From positions 1-55,173 of the forward strand of contig CAMNNQ010000153.1 in NCBI GenBank assembly GCA_946545645.1: a stretch of DNA of 55,173 nt. Direction: 5' to 3'. A program made the position numbers and the translations under genes. This DNA comes from an uncultured Clostridia bacterium (GTDB lineage Bacteria > Bacillota > Clostridia > Oscillospirales > Ruminococcaceae). Each line of letters starts with the position of its first letter. Within the stretch, counting starts at the first letter, position 1. Shown here in pieces: positions 1 to 8,494 of the stretch. The notes beneath the pieces were generated by a model. It did not search any database, had not been told where the DNA came from, and saw only the letters and a list, made by a program, of their open reading frames with translations.

Positions 1-1
1 G

Positions 2-3000
2 TTAAAAACGGAAGCTCAGACAAGAGCTCAGGGTATCGACTGCTCCGGCCTTGTCTGGTGGACGCTGACCAATCTTGGATACAAGACATCTGGCTTCGGG
101 CAGAATAATCCCGTCCCCGCCGATACTTTCGGCTGGCTGGGCTCGACAGGAACAAAGAAGATAACCTACGGCGGCATTACGGAGAATATCGAGATTGAGA
201 AATCGAACCTCCCCACTCCAGCAGATACCACCGCTTCCAAGACCTACGAGTATTGGGAGAAAGCAGACAGATCAACGATCACTCCGGGATCTGTGGTAGT
301 TGCTCAGAATCCTTACGGCGAAGATCATGCCTGGATATATATGGGCGAGTTCAATTCACGTTCAGAGGTGGTAAGCTACCTCAAGAGCATCGGTGTACCT
401 TCTTCCAAGATCACCACAGCAACTGTAGGTGACGGAAAGGGTGACGGCGGTAAGCACTGGAGAATCGAGTCAAATGGCAGCGAAGGTGTCGTCATCAACA
501 ACAAGACTGACGGCAAAAAAGCTACGGCTCTCAAGATGTATGCTTTCAGGGTAACCAACCGTGAAGTGACATTTACCATCACGAAAAAGGACAAGGCAGG
601 AAATCTCGTTGGGACCTCGAAGGTAGACGGTTCATCGGCACAGTACGGTGTATATACCGATAAAGCCTGCACCAAGAAAGTAGCCACGATAACCATTGGC
701 TCTAACGGTAAGGGTTCAGCCACTCTTGACGAAGGGACCTACTATATCAAGGAGACTAAAGCTCCGAAGGGGTATGAACTGGATACGAAAGTTTACACCA
801 CAACTGGCGGCAACACAACTTCCATTGAGACCGAGCTGACTGGCTCAATCAAGATCAACAAGCAAGCCGATGACGGTGTGCTGAAGGATCATGAGTTTAA
901 AATATCGTATACTGAAAAGGGTAAGAGTAAGAGCGATACCATTAAAACAGATTCTAAAGGAATAGCTGAGTTCACAGACCTTAATGTATATGACAGCTCC
1001 ACCGGCAAAGCCATAAAGTACACAGTCTCCGAGATAAACGTTGATACGAGATACGAGACTCCGAAGGCACAGAATGTCTATCTGACCTCCGGCGACAAGG
1101 ACTTTACGGTATCGACCAAGTTTGAGAACAACAGCAAGACCGGAAATATCAAGGTCAACAAGCAGTCGGATGACGGCAAGAACGGCGGCAGGATATTTAC
1201 TGTTGCCGGCAACGGAAAGGTGTATAACAAGACCACCGATAACAACGGAATTGCGGAGTTCAAAGATCTGCCGGTCTATGACAAGAATAACAAAAAGATC
1301 GTTTATACGATTATGGAAAATGCGGTGCCTGTAAGGTATGTTGTTCCTGCAAATCAGACCGCTACTCTGACAGTTGATGCGACCGTCAGCAAGACCTTCA
1401 AGAACAAACTGAAGGTCGGCAATATCCTTATAAACAAGCAAGCAGAGGACGGAAAGGTCGGAGCAAGGACCTTTGTCATCACAGGAAACGGAAAGACATA
1501 TACCGTTCAGACCAATGAAAACGGCATTGCCGAGGTCAAGGATATCCCGGTGTATGACAGCAATGACAATAAGATAACCTACACTATCAGCGAAAAGGAC
1601 GTTCCTGTCCGTTATGCGGCACCGGCAGATCAGACTGCAACGCTGACAGCCGATCTGACAGTTACCAAGACCTTTGAAAACAAGCTCAAGGTAGGTCATA
1701 TCAAGGTGAATAAGCAGGCTGAGGACGGCGAGATCGCTGACCGCAAGTTTACTGTTACCGGCAACGGCAAAACATGGACACAGCTCACCTCAAATACAGG
1801 TGTTGCGGAGTTCAAGAACCTGCCTGTTTATGACAGCAACAATAACAAGATAACGTATAAAATCAGCGAGAAGGATGTGCCTATCAAGTATGCAGCGCCC
1901 GCAGATCAGAAAACAACGCTAACGGTCGATGCGACAGTTACAAAAACATTCGTAAACAAGCTGGCAAGCACCTCTATCCAGATCTTCAAGGAGGCCGAGG
2001 ACGATGTGATCGAGGGTGTGAAGTTTAAGATCACAGGCGGCGGCAAGACGTATAACGTTGTGACCGATGCAAACGGTTATGCGGAGTTGAATGACATCAA
2101 GGCGTATGACAGTGACGGCAAGGCTATCACTTACACTGTATCAGAGACCGATGTTCCGCTTCGATATATCGTTCCCGCAGAGCAGACCACGACTGTTACT
2201 GTCAACAGGTCAAGCGTTGTCAAGTTCGATAACCAGCCCAAGACAGGCAGCATCAGGATCAACAAGCAGGCCGAGGACGGCGAAAAGGGCGGCAGGACTT
2301 TCAGCGTTACCGGCAACGGCAAGACATATTCTGCCAAGACCAATAAGGACGGCATTGCAGAGTTCAAGGAACTGCCCGTTTACGATGTGAACGATAAGCC
2401 GATCGTGTACACCATTTCAGAGAAAAATGTTCCTCTCCGCTATGTGACACCGGCATCGCAGAAAACCACTCTGACCGTTGATGCGACTGTGGAAAAGACA
2501 TTCAAAAACGAGCTGAAAAAGGGCGGCATCAAGATCAACAAGCAGGCTGATGACGGCGTGACCGGCGGCAGAACATTCACAGTTACCGGAAACGGTCAGA
2601 GCTATTCTGCCAAGACCGATAAGAACGGAATTGCTGAGTTTTCAGAGCTGCCCGTGTATGACAGCGATGATAAGGCTATTGAGTACACCATTTCTGAGAA
2701 GGAAGTTCCGATCAGATATGTTGTTCCCGCAGATCAGAAAACAACTCTGATTGCAGATGCTACCACAGAAAAGACTTTCAAAAACGAAAGCAAGAAAGGC
2801 ACTATTCTCATCAACAAGCAGGCCGAGGACGGAGAGATCGGTGACCGCACTTTTGAGGTTTCCGGCAACGGCAAGACCTACACCGCAGTTACCAATAAAA
2901 AGGGTATCGCAGAGTTCAAGGAGCTGCCTGTTTACGATGTAAACGACAAGCCTATCGAGTACACTATCAGCGAGAAAAACGTACCTCTCAAGTATGTTGT

Positions 3001-6000
3001 TCCCGCAGCGCAGACCGCAACTCTGACAGCAGATGAGACTGTGAAAAAAACATTTGACAACAACATCAAAAAGGGATATATCGCTATTATCAAGCACTCA
3101 GACTCCGATGAAAATGTTGTGGAAAACATGGAGGAAGGCGCAGAATTCCAGGTATATTCTAAAGCCTACAACAGCTATGATGAAACTCCCGAGGACGAGC
3201 GTGACTATCTGATCACTGACAAGAACGGCTATGATAAGACTATCGAACTGCCCTACGGCACATATATTGTGCATCAGACCAAAACCGTAAAGGATGCGGA
3301 GTATGCCGCTGACTTTGAGGTTCAGGTGACGGAGAATGAAAAGACCTATGAGTATGTTATCAACAACGCTCCTTTGCAGGCGTTTGTCAAAGTAACAAAG
3401 GTCGATGCAGAGACAGGAAAGGCCATTGCACTTTCCGGCGCAGGATTTGAGATCTACAGAGCCGACAAATCGCAGGTCGTTATGACTGTTGAGGGCAAGG
3501 AGTACAGCACTTTCTACACCGATAACAACGGCATTGTAATGACACCGGCGACACTCGGCTACGGCAAATACTCGCTTGTCGAGGTGCAGGCTCCCGAAGG
3601 CTATGTGCTTGACAGCAAGCCTGTGGCATTTGAGGTCACAAGAGCAAATTCAACTGTCGAGAACGCTGCGAATGTGGTTCTGCTCACCAAAAAAGATGCT
3701 CCGCAGAAAGGCACTATCACAGTTGAAAAGTCCGGCGAGATATTCACAGGATTTACAGCAGCACCACAGGAAAATGCTCCGACAGACGGCTTCGAGACCG
3801 GCAGACTGTCCGGTGCGAAATTTGAGATCACTGTCGCAGAGGATATTATCACCCCGGACGGTACAAAGCGTTCAAGTAAGGGCGATGTCGTTGCAGTTAT
3901 TGTGACCGGCGAGGACGGAACTGCTACCACAGAGCCGCTGTATCTTGGAAAGTATGTTGTTACAGAGGTCGAGGCTCCTTACGGTCACATTCTGAATAAC
4001 AAGCCTCAGCTTGTGGAGCTGACATATTCAGGACAGGAAATAAAGGTGAATGACGGTGTGACAGCAGAATTCTTCAATCATCATCAGAGGGTAAAGATAC
4101 ACCTTAAAAAGTTTATGGAGCGTGACGAGCTGTTCGGCGTTGGCGGCAATGACGAATTCAAGTATGTCACCTTCGGTCTGTTCACAGATGAGGAGATCAA
4201 AACAGCTGACGGCAAGGTGATTCCAAAGGATTATCTGGTAAGTCAGATCGCACTTGAAGCCGATATGACAGCCGCATTTGACAAGATGATACCCTTTGGA
4301 AAATACTATGTTCAGGAGCTTTCGACCGATGAGCATTATGTCATCAACGGTGAGAAATATCCTGTCACCTACACCTACGCAGGACAGGAGATCAAGACCG
4401 TTGAGATCGACTGCGGCGTGTTTGAAAATGAGCTCAAGCGTGGAAGCGTGAAGGGTAAGAAGGTCGATCCTTCCGACGAGTCTCTTGAAAACGCTCTGTT
4501 CGGTCTGTTCAAGGCTGACGAAACGGAGTTCACGGAAGCGAATGCGCTGATGACAGCGATCTCCGATTATAAGGGCAATTTTGCTTTTGATGGCATTGTA
4601 TATGGCAGCTATGTTGTCAGGGAGATCAAGGCACCCGACGGCTACAAGCTGTCCGACAAGAAGCACGATGTCAAGATCAGCAAGGACAAACAGATCATCG
4701 AGATCAAGGCTGAAAATGAGTCTATTGATGTAGATGTGTCCAAGCAGGACGTTTACGGCAAGGAACTTCCCGGTGCCAAAATGCAGCTCACCGACAAGGA
4801 CGGAAACGTTGTTGATGAGTGGGTATCTGCGAAGAAAAAGCATACCGTCACCAACCTCAAGGCGGGAGACTATGTGCTGAAAGAGACTGCTGCTCCCACA
4901 GGATATGTTATCGCAACGGAAATAGCATTCAGCGTGGACGAATACGGCGTTGTTACCGTAAACGGCGTTGAAGCAGTTGCAACAGATGACAACGGCAATC
5001 CGACTATCGTAATGGTGGACGATACCACAAAGGCATCTATCACTAAGACAGACATCAGCGGAGATAAGGAGATCGAAGGTGCCGAGATGAAGCTGTTCGA
5101 CAAGGATGGTAACATTGTTGAAGAATGGACTTCTACCGACACGGCACATGAGATCACAGGCAAGCTGAAATCAGGCGACAAGTACACTCTGCATGAGGAA
5201 TCCGCACCCGATGGCTATGTTGTAGCGGCTGATATCGAGTTCACGGTATCTGAAACTGGCGAGATCGATGCGATCACGATGAAGGATGATACCACAAAGG
5301 TCGAAATATCCAAGACAGCTGTCATTGTGGAGAAGAAGCCGGAGATCAAAACATTCTCCGAATACAATACAAATAGCGATGCAAAGGAAGTATATGATCT
5401 TCTCATAAAGATTGGCTTTACTCCCGAAAAGATCCATCAGATCTATCTTGACAAGCTTGCAGGAAAGGTTAATCAGGAATACCTTGAAAATGCTATCGTT
5501 GGTATGCCCATCGCTCTCGAGGATATCGCCACACTGCTGGAAATGAAGAATGACGGCAGAGTTCACGCTCTCTCCTTGGCGTACAAGGAATATTTAGGGT
5601 ATGTAGAGGATGCCTCCAAGCCAAAAGATACTGTTCCCGAGGAACTTGTCGGAGCTGTTTTACAGATAATCGACAAGGACGGCAACATTATTGACGAGTG
5701 GACAACTACAACTGAAAGACGTTATCTTGACGGCATTCTGACTGCAGGAGAAACCTATACGCTTCACGAAGTCAGCGCACCGGACGGATATGTGATTGCT
5801 GAGGATATCCAGTTTACAGTTTCTAATGACGGCAGCGTCGATCTGGTCAACATGGTGGATGATACAACCAAGGTATCGATCACCAAGACAGACATCACGG
5901 GTGACAAGGAGATACCCGGAGCCGAGATGAAATTGTTCGATGAGGACGGCAATCTTATCGATGAGTGGGTATCCACCGAGGAAGCGCACGAGATCATAGG

Positions 6001-6532
6001 CGAACTGATAGCAGGAAAGAAATATATCCTGCACGAGGAATCTGCTCCCGACGGTTATGTAGTTGCAGCGGATATTGAATTTACAGTATCTGAGACAGGA
6101 GAGGTCGATGTGATCACCATGAAGGATGACACCACAAAGGTACGTGTATCCAAGAAGGATATCACCACACAGAACGAGCTTCCCGGAGCTACGCTCCAGA
6201 TCATTGACGAAAACGGAAATATCGTTGAAGAATGGGTAAGCACCAATGAGCCGTATTTCATCGAAGGAAAGCTCATCGCAGGCAAGACCTATACGCTCCG
6301 TGAGATCACAGCACCGGACGGTTATGAGATCGCGAACGATGTCAAGTTCACCGTTGATGAAAAGGGTAATGTTACCGAGGTAGTAATGTACGACGAGCAT
6401 ACTCCGACTACACCTCCCTCTACTCCTCCCAAGACCGGAGCCGAGAGAAGCGACAGCGGTATGGCCTGCGCTCTCGCAGCTCTTGCGATAGGAGCAATTC
6501 TGCTTGTTGCGATCCGCAAAAAGGAAAAGTAA
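2..6532 (+). CDS. Giant sortase-anchored NlpC/P60 + Cna-B repeat surface protein (5' end outside window)
   Basis: The frame is open to the left window edge, so the GTG at 293 is not the real start; at least 2176 residues are present. The first ~130 residues look like an NlpC/P60 peptidoglycan hydrolase: GIDCSGLVWW with the catalytic Cys at codon 41-43, and GEDHAWIYMG with the His at 326-328. Next come about eight Cna-B-like repeats of ~90 residues, then diverse SpaA/Cna-B domains, a helical insert (about 5316-5640), and more Cna-B units with TAPDGY-type motifs. The C-terminus has a proline-rich spacer, PPKTGA as an LPXTG-like sortase motif, a hydrophobic span and a KKEK tail. Likely role: wall-anchored adhesin and wall-opening factor for mating contact. 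It is followed at once by the transfer operon. Role is inference; domain architecture is clear. Confidence 0.93.
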   Translation, partial: LKTEAQTRAQGIDCSGLVWWTLTNLGYKTSGFGQNNPVPADTFGWLGSTGTKKITYGGITENIEIEKSNLPTPADTTASKTYEYWEKADRSTITPGSVVVAQNPYGEDHAWIYMGEFNSRSEVVSYLKSIGVPSSKITTATVGDGKGDGGKHWRIESNGSEGVVINNKTDGKKATALKMYAFRVTNREVTFTITKKDKAGNLVGTSKVDGSSAQYGVYTDKACTKKVATITIGSNGKGSATLDEGTYYIKETKAPKGYELDTKVYTTTGGNTTSIETELTGSIKINKQADDGVLKDHEFKISYTEKGKSKSDTIKTDSKGIAEFTDLNVYDSSTGKAIKYTVSEINVDTRYETPKAQNVYLTSGDKDFTVSTKFENNSKTGNIKVNKQSDDGKNGGRIFTVAGNGKVYNKTTDNNGIAEFKDLPVYDKNNKKIVYTIMENAVPVRYVVPANQTATLTVDATVSKTFKNKLKVGNILINKQAEDGKVGARTFVITGNGKTYTVQTNENGIAEVKDIPVYDSNDNKITYTISEKDVPVRYAAPADQTATLTADLTVTKTFENKLKVGHIKVNKQAEDGEIADRKFTVTGNGKTWTQLTSNTGVAEFKNLPVYDSNNNKITYKISEKDVPIKYAAPADQKTTLTVDATVTKTFVNKLASTSIQIFKEAEDDVIEGVKFKITGGGKTYNVVTDANGYAELNDIKAYDSDGKAITYTVSETDVPLRYIVPAEQTTTVTVNRSSVVKFDNQPKTGSIRINKQAEDGEKGGRTFSVTGNGKTYSAKTNKDGIAEFKELPVYDVNDKPIVYTISEKNVPLRYVTPASQKTTLTVDATVEKTFKNELKKGGIKINKQADDGVTGGRTFTVTGNGQSYSAKTDKNGIAEFSELPVYDSDDKAIEYTISEKEVPIRYVVPADQKTTLIADATTEKTFKNESKKGTILINKQAEDGEIGDRTFEVSGNGKTYTAVTNKKGIAEFKELPVYDVNDKPIEYTISEKNVPLKYVVPAAQTATLTADETVKKTFDNNIKKGYIAIIKHSDSDENVVENMEEGAEFQVYSKAYNSYDETPEDERDYLITDKNGYDKTIELPYGTYIVHQTKTVKDAEYAADFEVQVTENEKTYEYVINNAPLQAFVKVTKVDAETGKAIALSGAGFEIYRADKSQVVMTVEGKEYSTFYTDNNGIVMTPATLGYGKYSLVEVQAPEGYVLDSKPVAFEVTRANSTVENAANVVLLTKKDAPQKGTITVEKSGEIFTGFTAAPQENAPTDGFETGRLSGAKFEITVAEDIITPDGTKRSSKGDVVAVIVTGEDGTATTEPLYLGKYVVTEVEAPYGHILNNKPQLVELTYSGQEIKVNDGVTAEFFNHHQRVKIHLKKFMERDELFGVGGNDEFKYVTFGLFTDEEIKTADGKVIPKDYLVSQIALEADMTAAFDKMIPFGKYYVQELSTDEHYVINGEKYPVTYTYAGQEIKTVEIDCGVFENELKRGSVKGKKVDPSDESLENALFGLFKADETEFTEANALMTAISDYKGNFAFDGIVYGSYVVREIKAPDGYKLSDKKHDVKISKDKQIIEIKAENESIDVDVSKQDVYGKELPGAKMQLTDKDGNVVDEWVSAKKKHTVTNLKAGDYVLKETAAPTGYVIATEIAFSVDEYGVVTVNGVEAVATDDNGNPTIVMVDDTTKASITKTDISGDKEIEGAEMKLFDKDGNIVEEWTSTDTAHEITGKLKSGDKYTLHEESAPDGYVVAADIEFTVSETGEIDAITMKDDTTKVEISKTAVIVEKKPEIKTFSEYNTNSDAKEVYDLLIKIGFTPEKIHQIYLDKLAGKVNQEYLENAIVGMPIALEDIATLLEMKNDGRVHALSLAYKEYLGYVEDASKPKDTVPEELVGAVLQIIDKDGNIIDEWTTTTERRYLDGILTAGETYTLHEVSAPDGYVIAEDIQFTVSNDGSVDLVNMVDDTTKVSITKTDITGDKEIPGAEMKLFDEDGNLIDEWVSTEEAHEIIGELIAGKKYILHEESAPDGYVVAADIEFTVSETGEVDVITMKDDTTKVRVSKKDITTQNELPGATLQIIDENGNIVEEWVSTNEPYFIEGKLIAGKTYTLREITAPDGYEIANDVKFTVDEKGNVTEVVMYDEHTPTTPPSTPPKTGAERSDSGMACALAALAIGAILLVAIRKKEK
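842..3070 (+). repeat. Eight tandem ~90-residue Cna-B-like repeats
   Basis: Each unit follows the pattern INKQAEDG, then TGNGKTY, GIAEFKELPVYD, YTISEK.VP.RY and a TLT.DATV.KTF.N end. Units begin near 842, 1141, 1420, 1696, 1972, 2248, 2521 and 2797. Units six and eight share long identical stretches at protein level, which suggests recent duplication or gene conversion; unit one is the most diverged. Such domains normally carry Lys-Asn isopeptide bonds and act as rigid stalk segments. Copy number may vary between strains. Confidence 0.85.
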
Positions 6533-6533
6533 T

Positions 6534-6656
6534 ATGCGTAGAAAAATATTCATCACAGCCGCAGTTCTCGCTGCGGCTTTTCTTTTTGGGCTTTTGATCT
6601 GGCTCGACAAAACAGGAATGCTCCACAAAGTGGATTGGAGCTTAATGATGATTTAG
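6534..6656 (+). CDS. Small membrane peptide (40 aa)
   Basis: The ATG lies one base after the stop of the surface-protein gene, so translation is probably coupled. The peptide has an RRK start, one hydrophobic helix (residues about 5-22) and a short polar tail, the form of a single-pass membrane peptide or uncleaved signal. No family is recognised. Its place between the adhesin and the first transfer gene suggests a part in the mating apparatus, but this is inference. It is short and may not be conserved. Confidence 0.5.
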   Translation: MRRKIFITAAVLAAAFLFGLLIWLDKTGMLHKVDWSLMMI

Positions 6657-6672
6657 GAAAGGATTGATGTGA

Positions 6673-7005
6673 ATGAAGAAAAGAATAATAAGGTATATTT
6701 CTGCGGCGGGACTTGCTGTTGCGGCTATGCTTGCAATGTCTGTTACAGCCTTTGCCGCAGGAGATGTTGCAGGAGCAGTCACCAGCACCTGGACCACAGC
6801 CAGGCAGCAGATCGTCAACATTGTCAATAACGTGGTGTTTCCGTGCCTTGATGTGCTGCTGGCGATCCTGCTGTTTGTAAAGATAGGCGGTGCGTATCTC
6901 GACTACCGGAAGCACGGACAGATGGAGTGGACTCCGATCGCTATCATATTCGGCGGTCTGATATTTACGCTCACTTGTCCGCTGTACCTTTGGAATATCG
7001 TCTGA
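6673..7005 (+). CDS. Small secreted/membrane conjugation protein, VirB2/TrbC-like (DUF3852-type)
   Basis: 110 residues: a signal peptide with a KKR start and TAFAA cleavage region near residues 24-29, then two hydrophobic helices (about 48-68 and 85-108) joined by a short cytoplasmic loop with a YRKHGQ segment. This matches the layout of VirB2/TrbC pilin-like subunits and of small DUF3852-type proteins found in Firmicutes transfer operons. A GGAAAGG ribosome site precedes it. It is the first gene of the transfer operon proper. Pilin-like function is inferred from topology and place, not from a diagnostic motif. Confidence 0.65.
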   Translation: MKKRIIRYISAAGLAVAAMLAMSVTAFAAGDVAGAVTSTWTTARQQIVNIVNNVVFPCLDVLLAILLFVKIGGAYLDYRKHGQMEWTPIAIIFGGLIFTLTCPLYLWNIV

Positions 7006-7010
7006 CAACT

Positions 7011-7036
7011 CAGGAGAGTCCGCAGATACGGGCTCT
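7011..7036 (+). terminator. Intra-operon hairpin
   Basis: GGAGAG-T-CCG pairs with CGG-G-CTCTCC around a six-base loop, followed by an AT-rich stretch with TTTTT. It lies between the pilin-like gene and the next gene, so it could be a partial terminator or an mRNA-stabilising hairpin. Confidence 0.4.
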
Positions 7037-7063
7037 CCATATATTTTTGAAAGGAAGGATACT

Positions 7064-7471
7064 ATGAACTTTTTTACAACTGAACTCAGCAAGATAGTAA
7101 AATACAGCAGCATGATAGATAAGCCGAAATATGTCGGGCGCACCTGTGTGTTCAGTCTGTCGGACAAGGTTTCGGGAAAGCTGTATTTTGATACCAACGG
7201 ATATGCTGATCATTACAATGTCCTGCGCCTGCACCTGTTCAACAAAAGCGAGGGCGTTATCGACAAGCAGACGATCAGACTCATTGACGTGTTCGGCGTG
7301 AGCCAGGACAGATTCGGTATGCGTGATCCGCACATCTATTCAAGCGGCGAAAACTCGTCCTGGAGAAATCTTTCACCGACAAAATTTGAATATGAGACAC
7401 TCGCAGATCAGATCGACAGCTATCTTGAATGCTTTTATGAGCCGACCATCGATGATGATATCGAAATGTGA
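7064..7471 (+). CDS. Hypothetical protein of the transfer operon
   Basis: 135 residues, soluble, no signal peptide or membrane segment. A GAAAGGAAGG ribosome site lies upstream. The sequence is rich in aromatic residues in its middle and C-terminal half and has an acidic end (DDDIEM). I do not recognise a family. It sits between the pilin-like gene and a lipoprotein gene, all on the same strand with short gaps, so it is almost certainly translated with the transfer genes. A role as a small cytoplasmic helper is only a guess from position. Confidence 0.65.
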   Translation: MNFFTTELSKIVKYSSMIDKPKYVGRTCVFSLSDKVSGKLYFDTNGYADHYNVLRLHLFNKSEGVIDKQTIRLIDVFGVSQDRFGMRDPHIYSSGENSSWRNLSPTKFEYETLADQIDSYLECFYEPTIDDDIEM

Positions 7472-7488
7472 AATAAGAGGTGAATGAG

Positions 7489-8190
7489 ATGAAGAAAACA
7501 ATAATGATCGCAGCCGCATTGTCGGCAATTTTGCTTTCAAGCTGTGGGAACATTATGCCGCCGCAGGCTGCTGTCACAACCACAGCAATCACGACCTCTG
7601 CCGAATCCGAGGCAAAGGAATATGCGACTCCCGAGGAAACTCAGGCAAGGGAAAAGCTCCGCAAGGACACCTTTATTGCGGAATTCTGGGGGCAGAACAT
7701 CAGCTTTAAGGATACTGCCGAACTTATCAAGGACATCGAAAAAGGCACCAGCTTTGAGGTGGCATCTGAAAAGACTGCCAATCAGCAGAAGGTCTCGGTC
7801 AAGAGCAAAAGCGGCACCGGGACTGTCGATGTTATGAGCATTGATATGACTAAGGCACAGCTTGGGTACAGCCTCAGCTACATCCTGACGACCTTCGGGG
7901 ATAACTATCACAGCTATACACTTGATGCACTCGACGGTGTTACTGCCGAGAATATAATCTCCGAGAACAGCGATATGAGCGTAGTCGTCTCCAAAGGCAG
8001 ATACAGCCGGAGCTGCTCTATCCAAAAGACAGACAGCAGCGGCAGTCATTACGGATATGCCGAGACCGTAGTCATCATAAAGGAAAACAAGCTCACGCTG
8101 ATCTCCGGCAGTTTTATCTCCGCTGATATGATGGACAGGCAGGGCTTTTCGTCTTTCATCAGAAAGCTCTCCGGAAATGTCGAATACTAA
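7489..8190 (+). CDS. Predicted lipoprotein of the transfer operon
   Basis: I place the start at the ATG at 7489, eight bases after an AAGAGG site; the GTG at 7480 overlaps that site. The protein has a short KK-type signal ending in a lipobox (LLSSC), then a Thr/Ala/Glu-rich linker and a soluble domain of about 170 residues. It should be lipid-anchored on the outer face of the membrane. No family is recognised. Lipoproteins of this kind in Gram-positive conjugative elements are often assumed to support the mating channel or surface exclusion; that is inference here. Confidence 0.72.
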   Translation: MKKTIMIAAALSAILLSSCGNIMPPQAAVTTTAITTSAESEAKEYATPEETQAREKLRKDTFIAEFWGQNISFKDTAELIKDIEKGTSFEVASEKTANQQKVSVKSKSGTGTVDVMSIDMTKAQLGYSLSYILTTFGDNYHSYTLDALDGVTAENIISENSDMSVVVSKGRYSRSCSIQKTDSSGSHYGYAETVVIIKENKLTLISGSFISADMMDRQGFSSFIRKLSGNVEY

Positions 8191-8201
8191 GGGGTGAGCG
8201 C

Positions 8202-8483
8202 ATGAAGATCACAGTTAAGGGCGCAGAGCTTCCTATGGAAGAAATCAGAGCCTATGAAAAATATATACGGGAGAAATATCCCGACAGGAAAATGAATCGA
8301 ATGGTGATCGTGGTTGACGGCGAGTATGTGGATATTACCACATATTACGATGAGCCGCCGTTTGAGCGTATCAGGCGCATAACAGGCTATCTTGTTGGAA
8401 CAGTAGACAGGTTCAACGATGCCAAACGTGCTGAGGTCGCTGAACGTGTCAAGCACGAATTCACCCCGACATTACTTGAATAG
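8202..8483 (+). CDS. Small protein with a class III ribonucleotide-reductase tail-like motif
   Basis: 93 residues after a GGGGTGAGCG site. The C-terminal half reads ERIRRITGYLVGTVDRFN followed by AKRAEV and RVKHEF, which closely resembles the extreme C-terminal segment of anaerobic ribonucleotide reductase (NrdD). It has no zinc cysteines, no glycyl-radical loop and no catalytic domain, so it cannot be an active reductase. Similar short proteins in Firmicutes mobile elements are often given the name anaerobic ribonucleoside-triphosphate reductase; the true role is unknown. It lies 11 bases before the TOPRIM gene and is probably co-transcribed with it. Confidence 0.68.
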   Translation: MKITVKGAELPMEEIRAYEKYIREKYPDRKMNRMVIVVDGEYVDITTYYDEPPFERIRRITGYLVGTVDRFNDAKRAEVAERVKHEFTPTLLE

Positions 8484-8494
8484 GGGGCGGTCAT

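Noticed and set aside
842-3070. CRISPR-like or satellite DNA
   Set aside because: The repeats are about 275 bases, in frame and follow Cna-B protein domains; no spacers of constant length.
845-6628. Long minus-strand open frames opposite the surface protein (for example 845-1699, 4028-5149, 5660-6628)
   Set aside because: They lie fully antisense to a clear gene with repeats, have no ribosome sites, and their composition follows the codon structure of the plus strand. Treated as shadows.
8202-8483. Anaerobic ribonucleotide reductase or its activating enzyme
   Set aside because: Only a tail-like motif is present; no radical, cysteine or AdoMet motifs.
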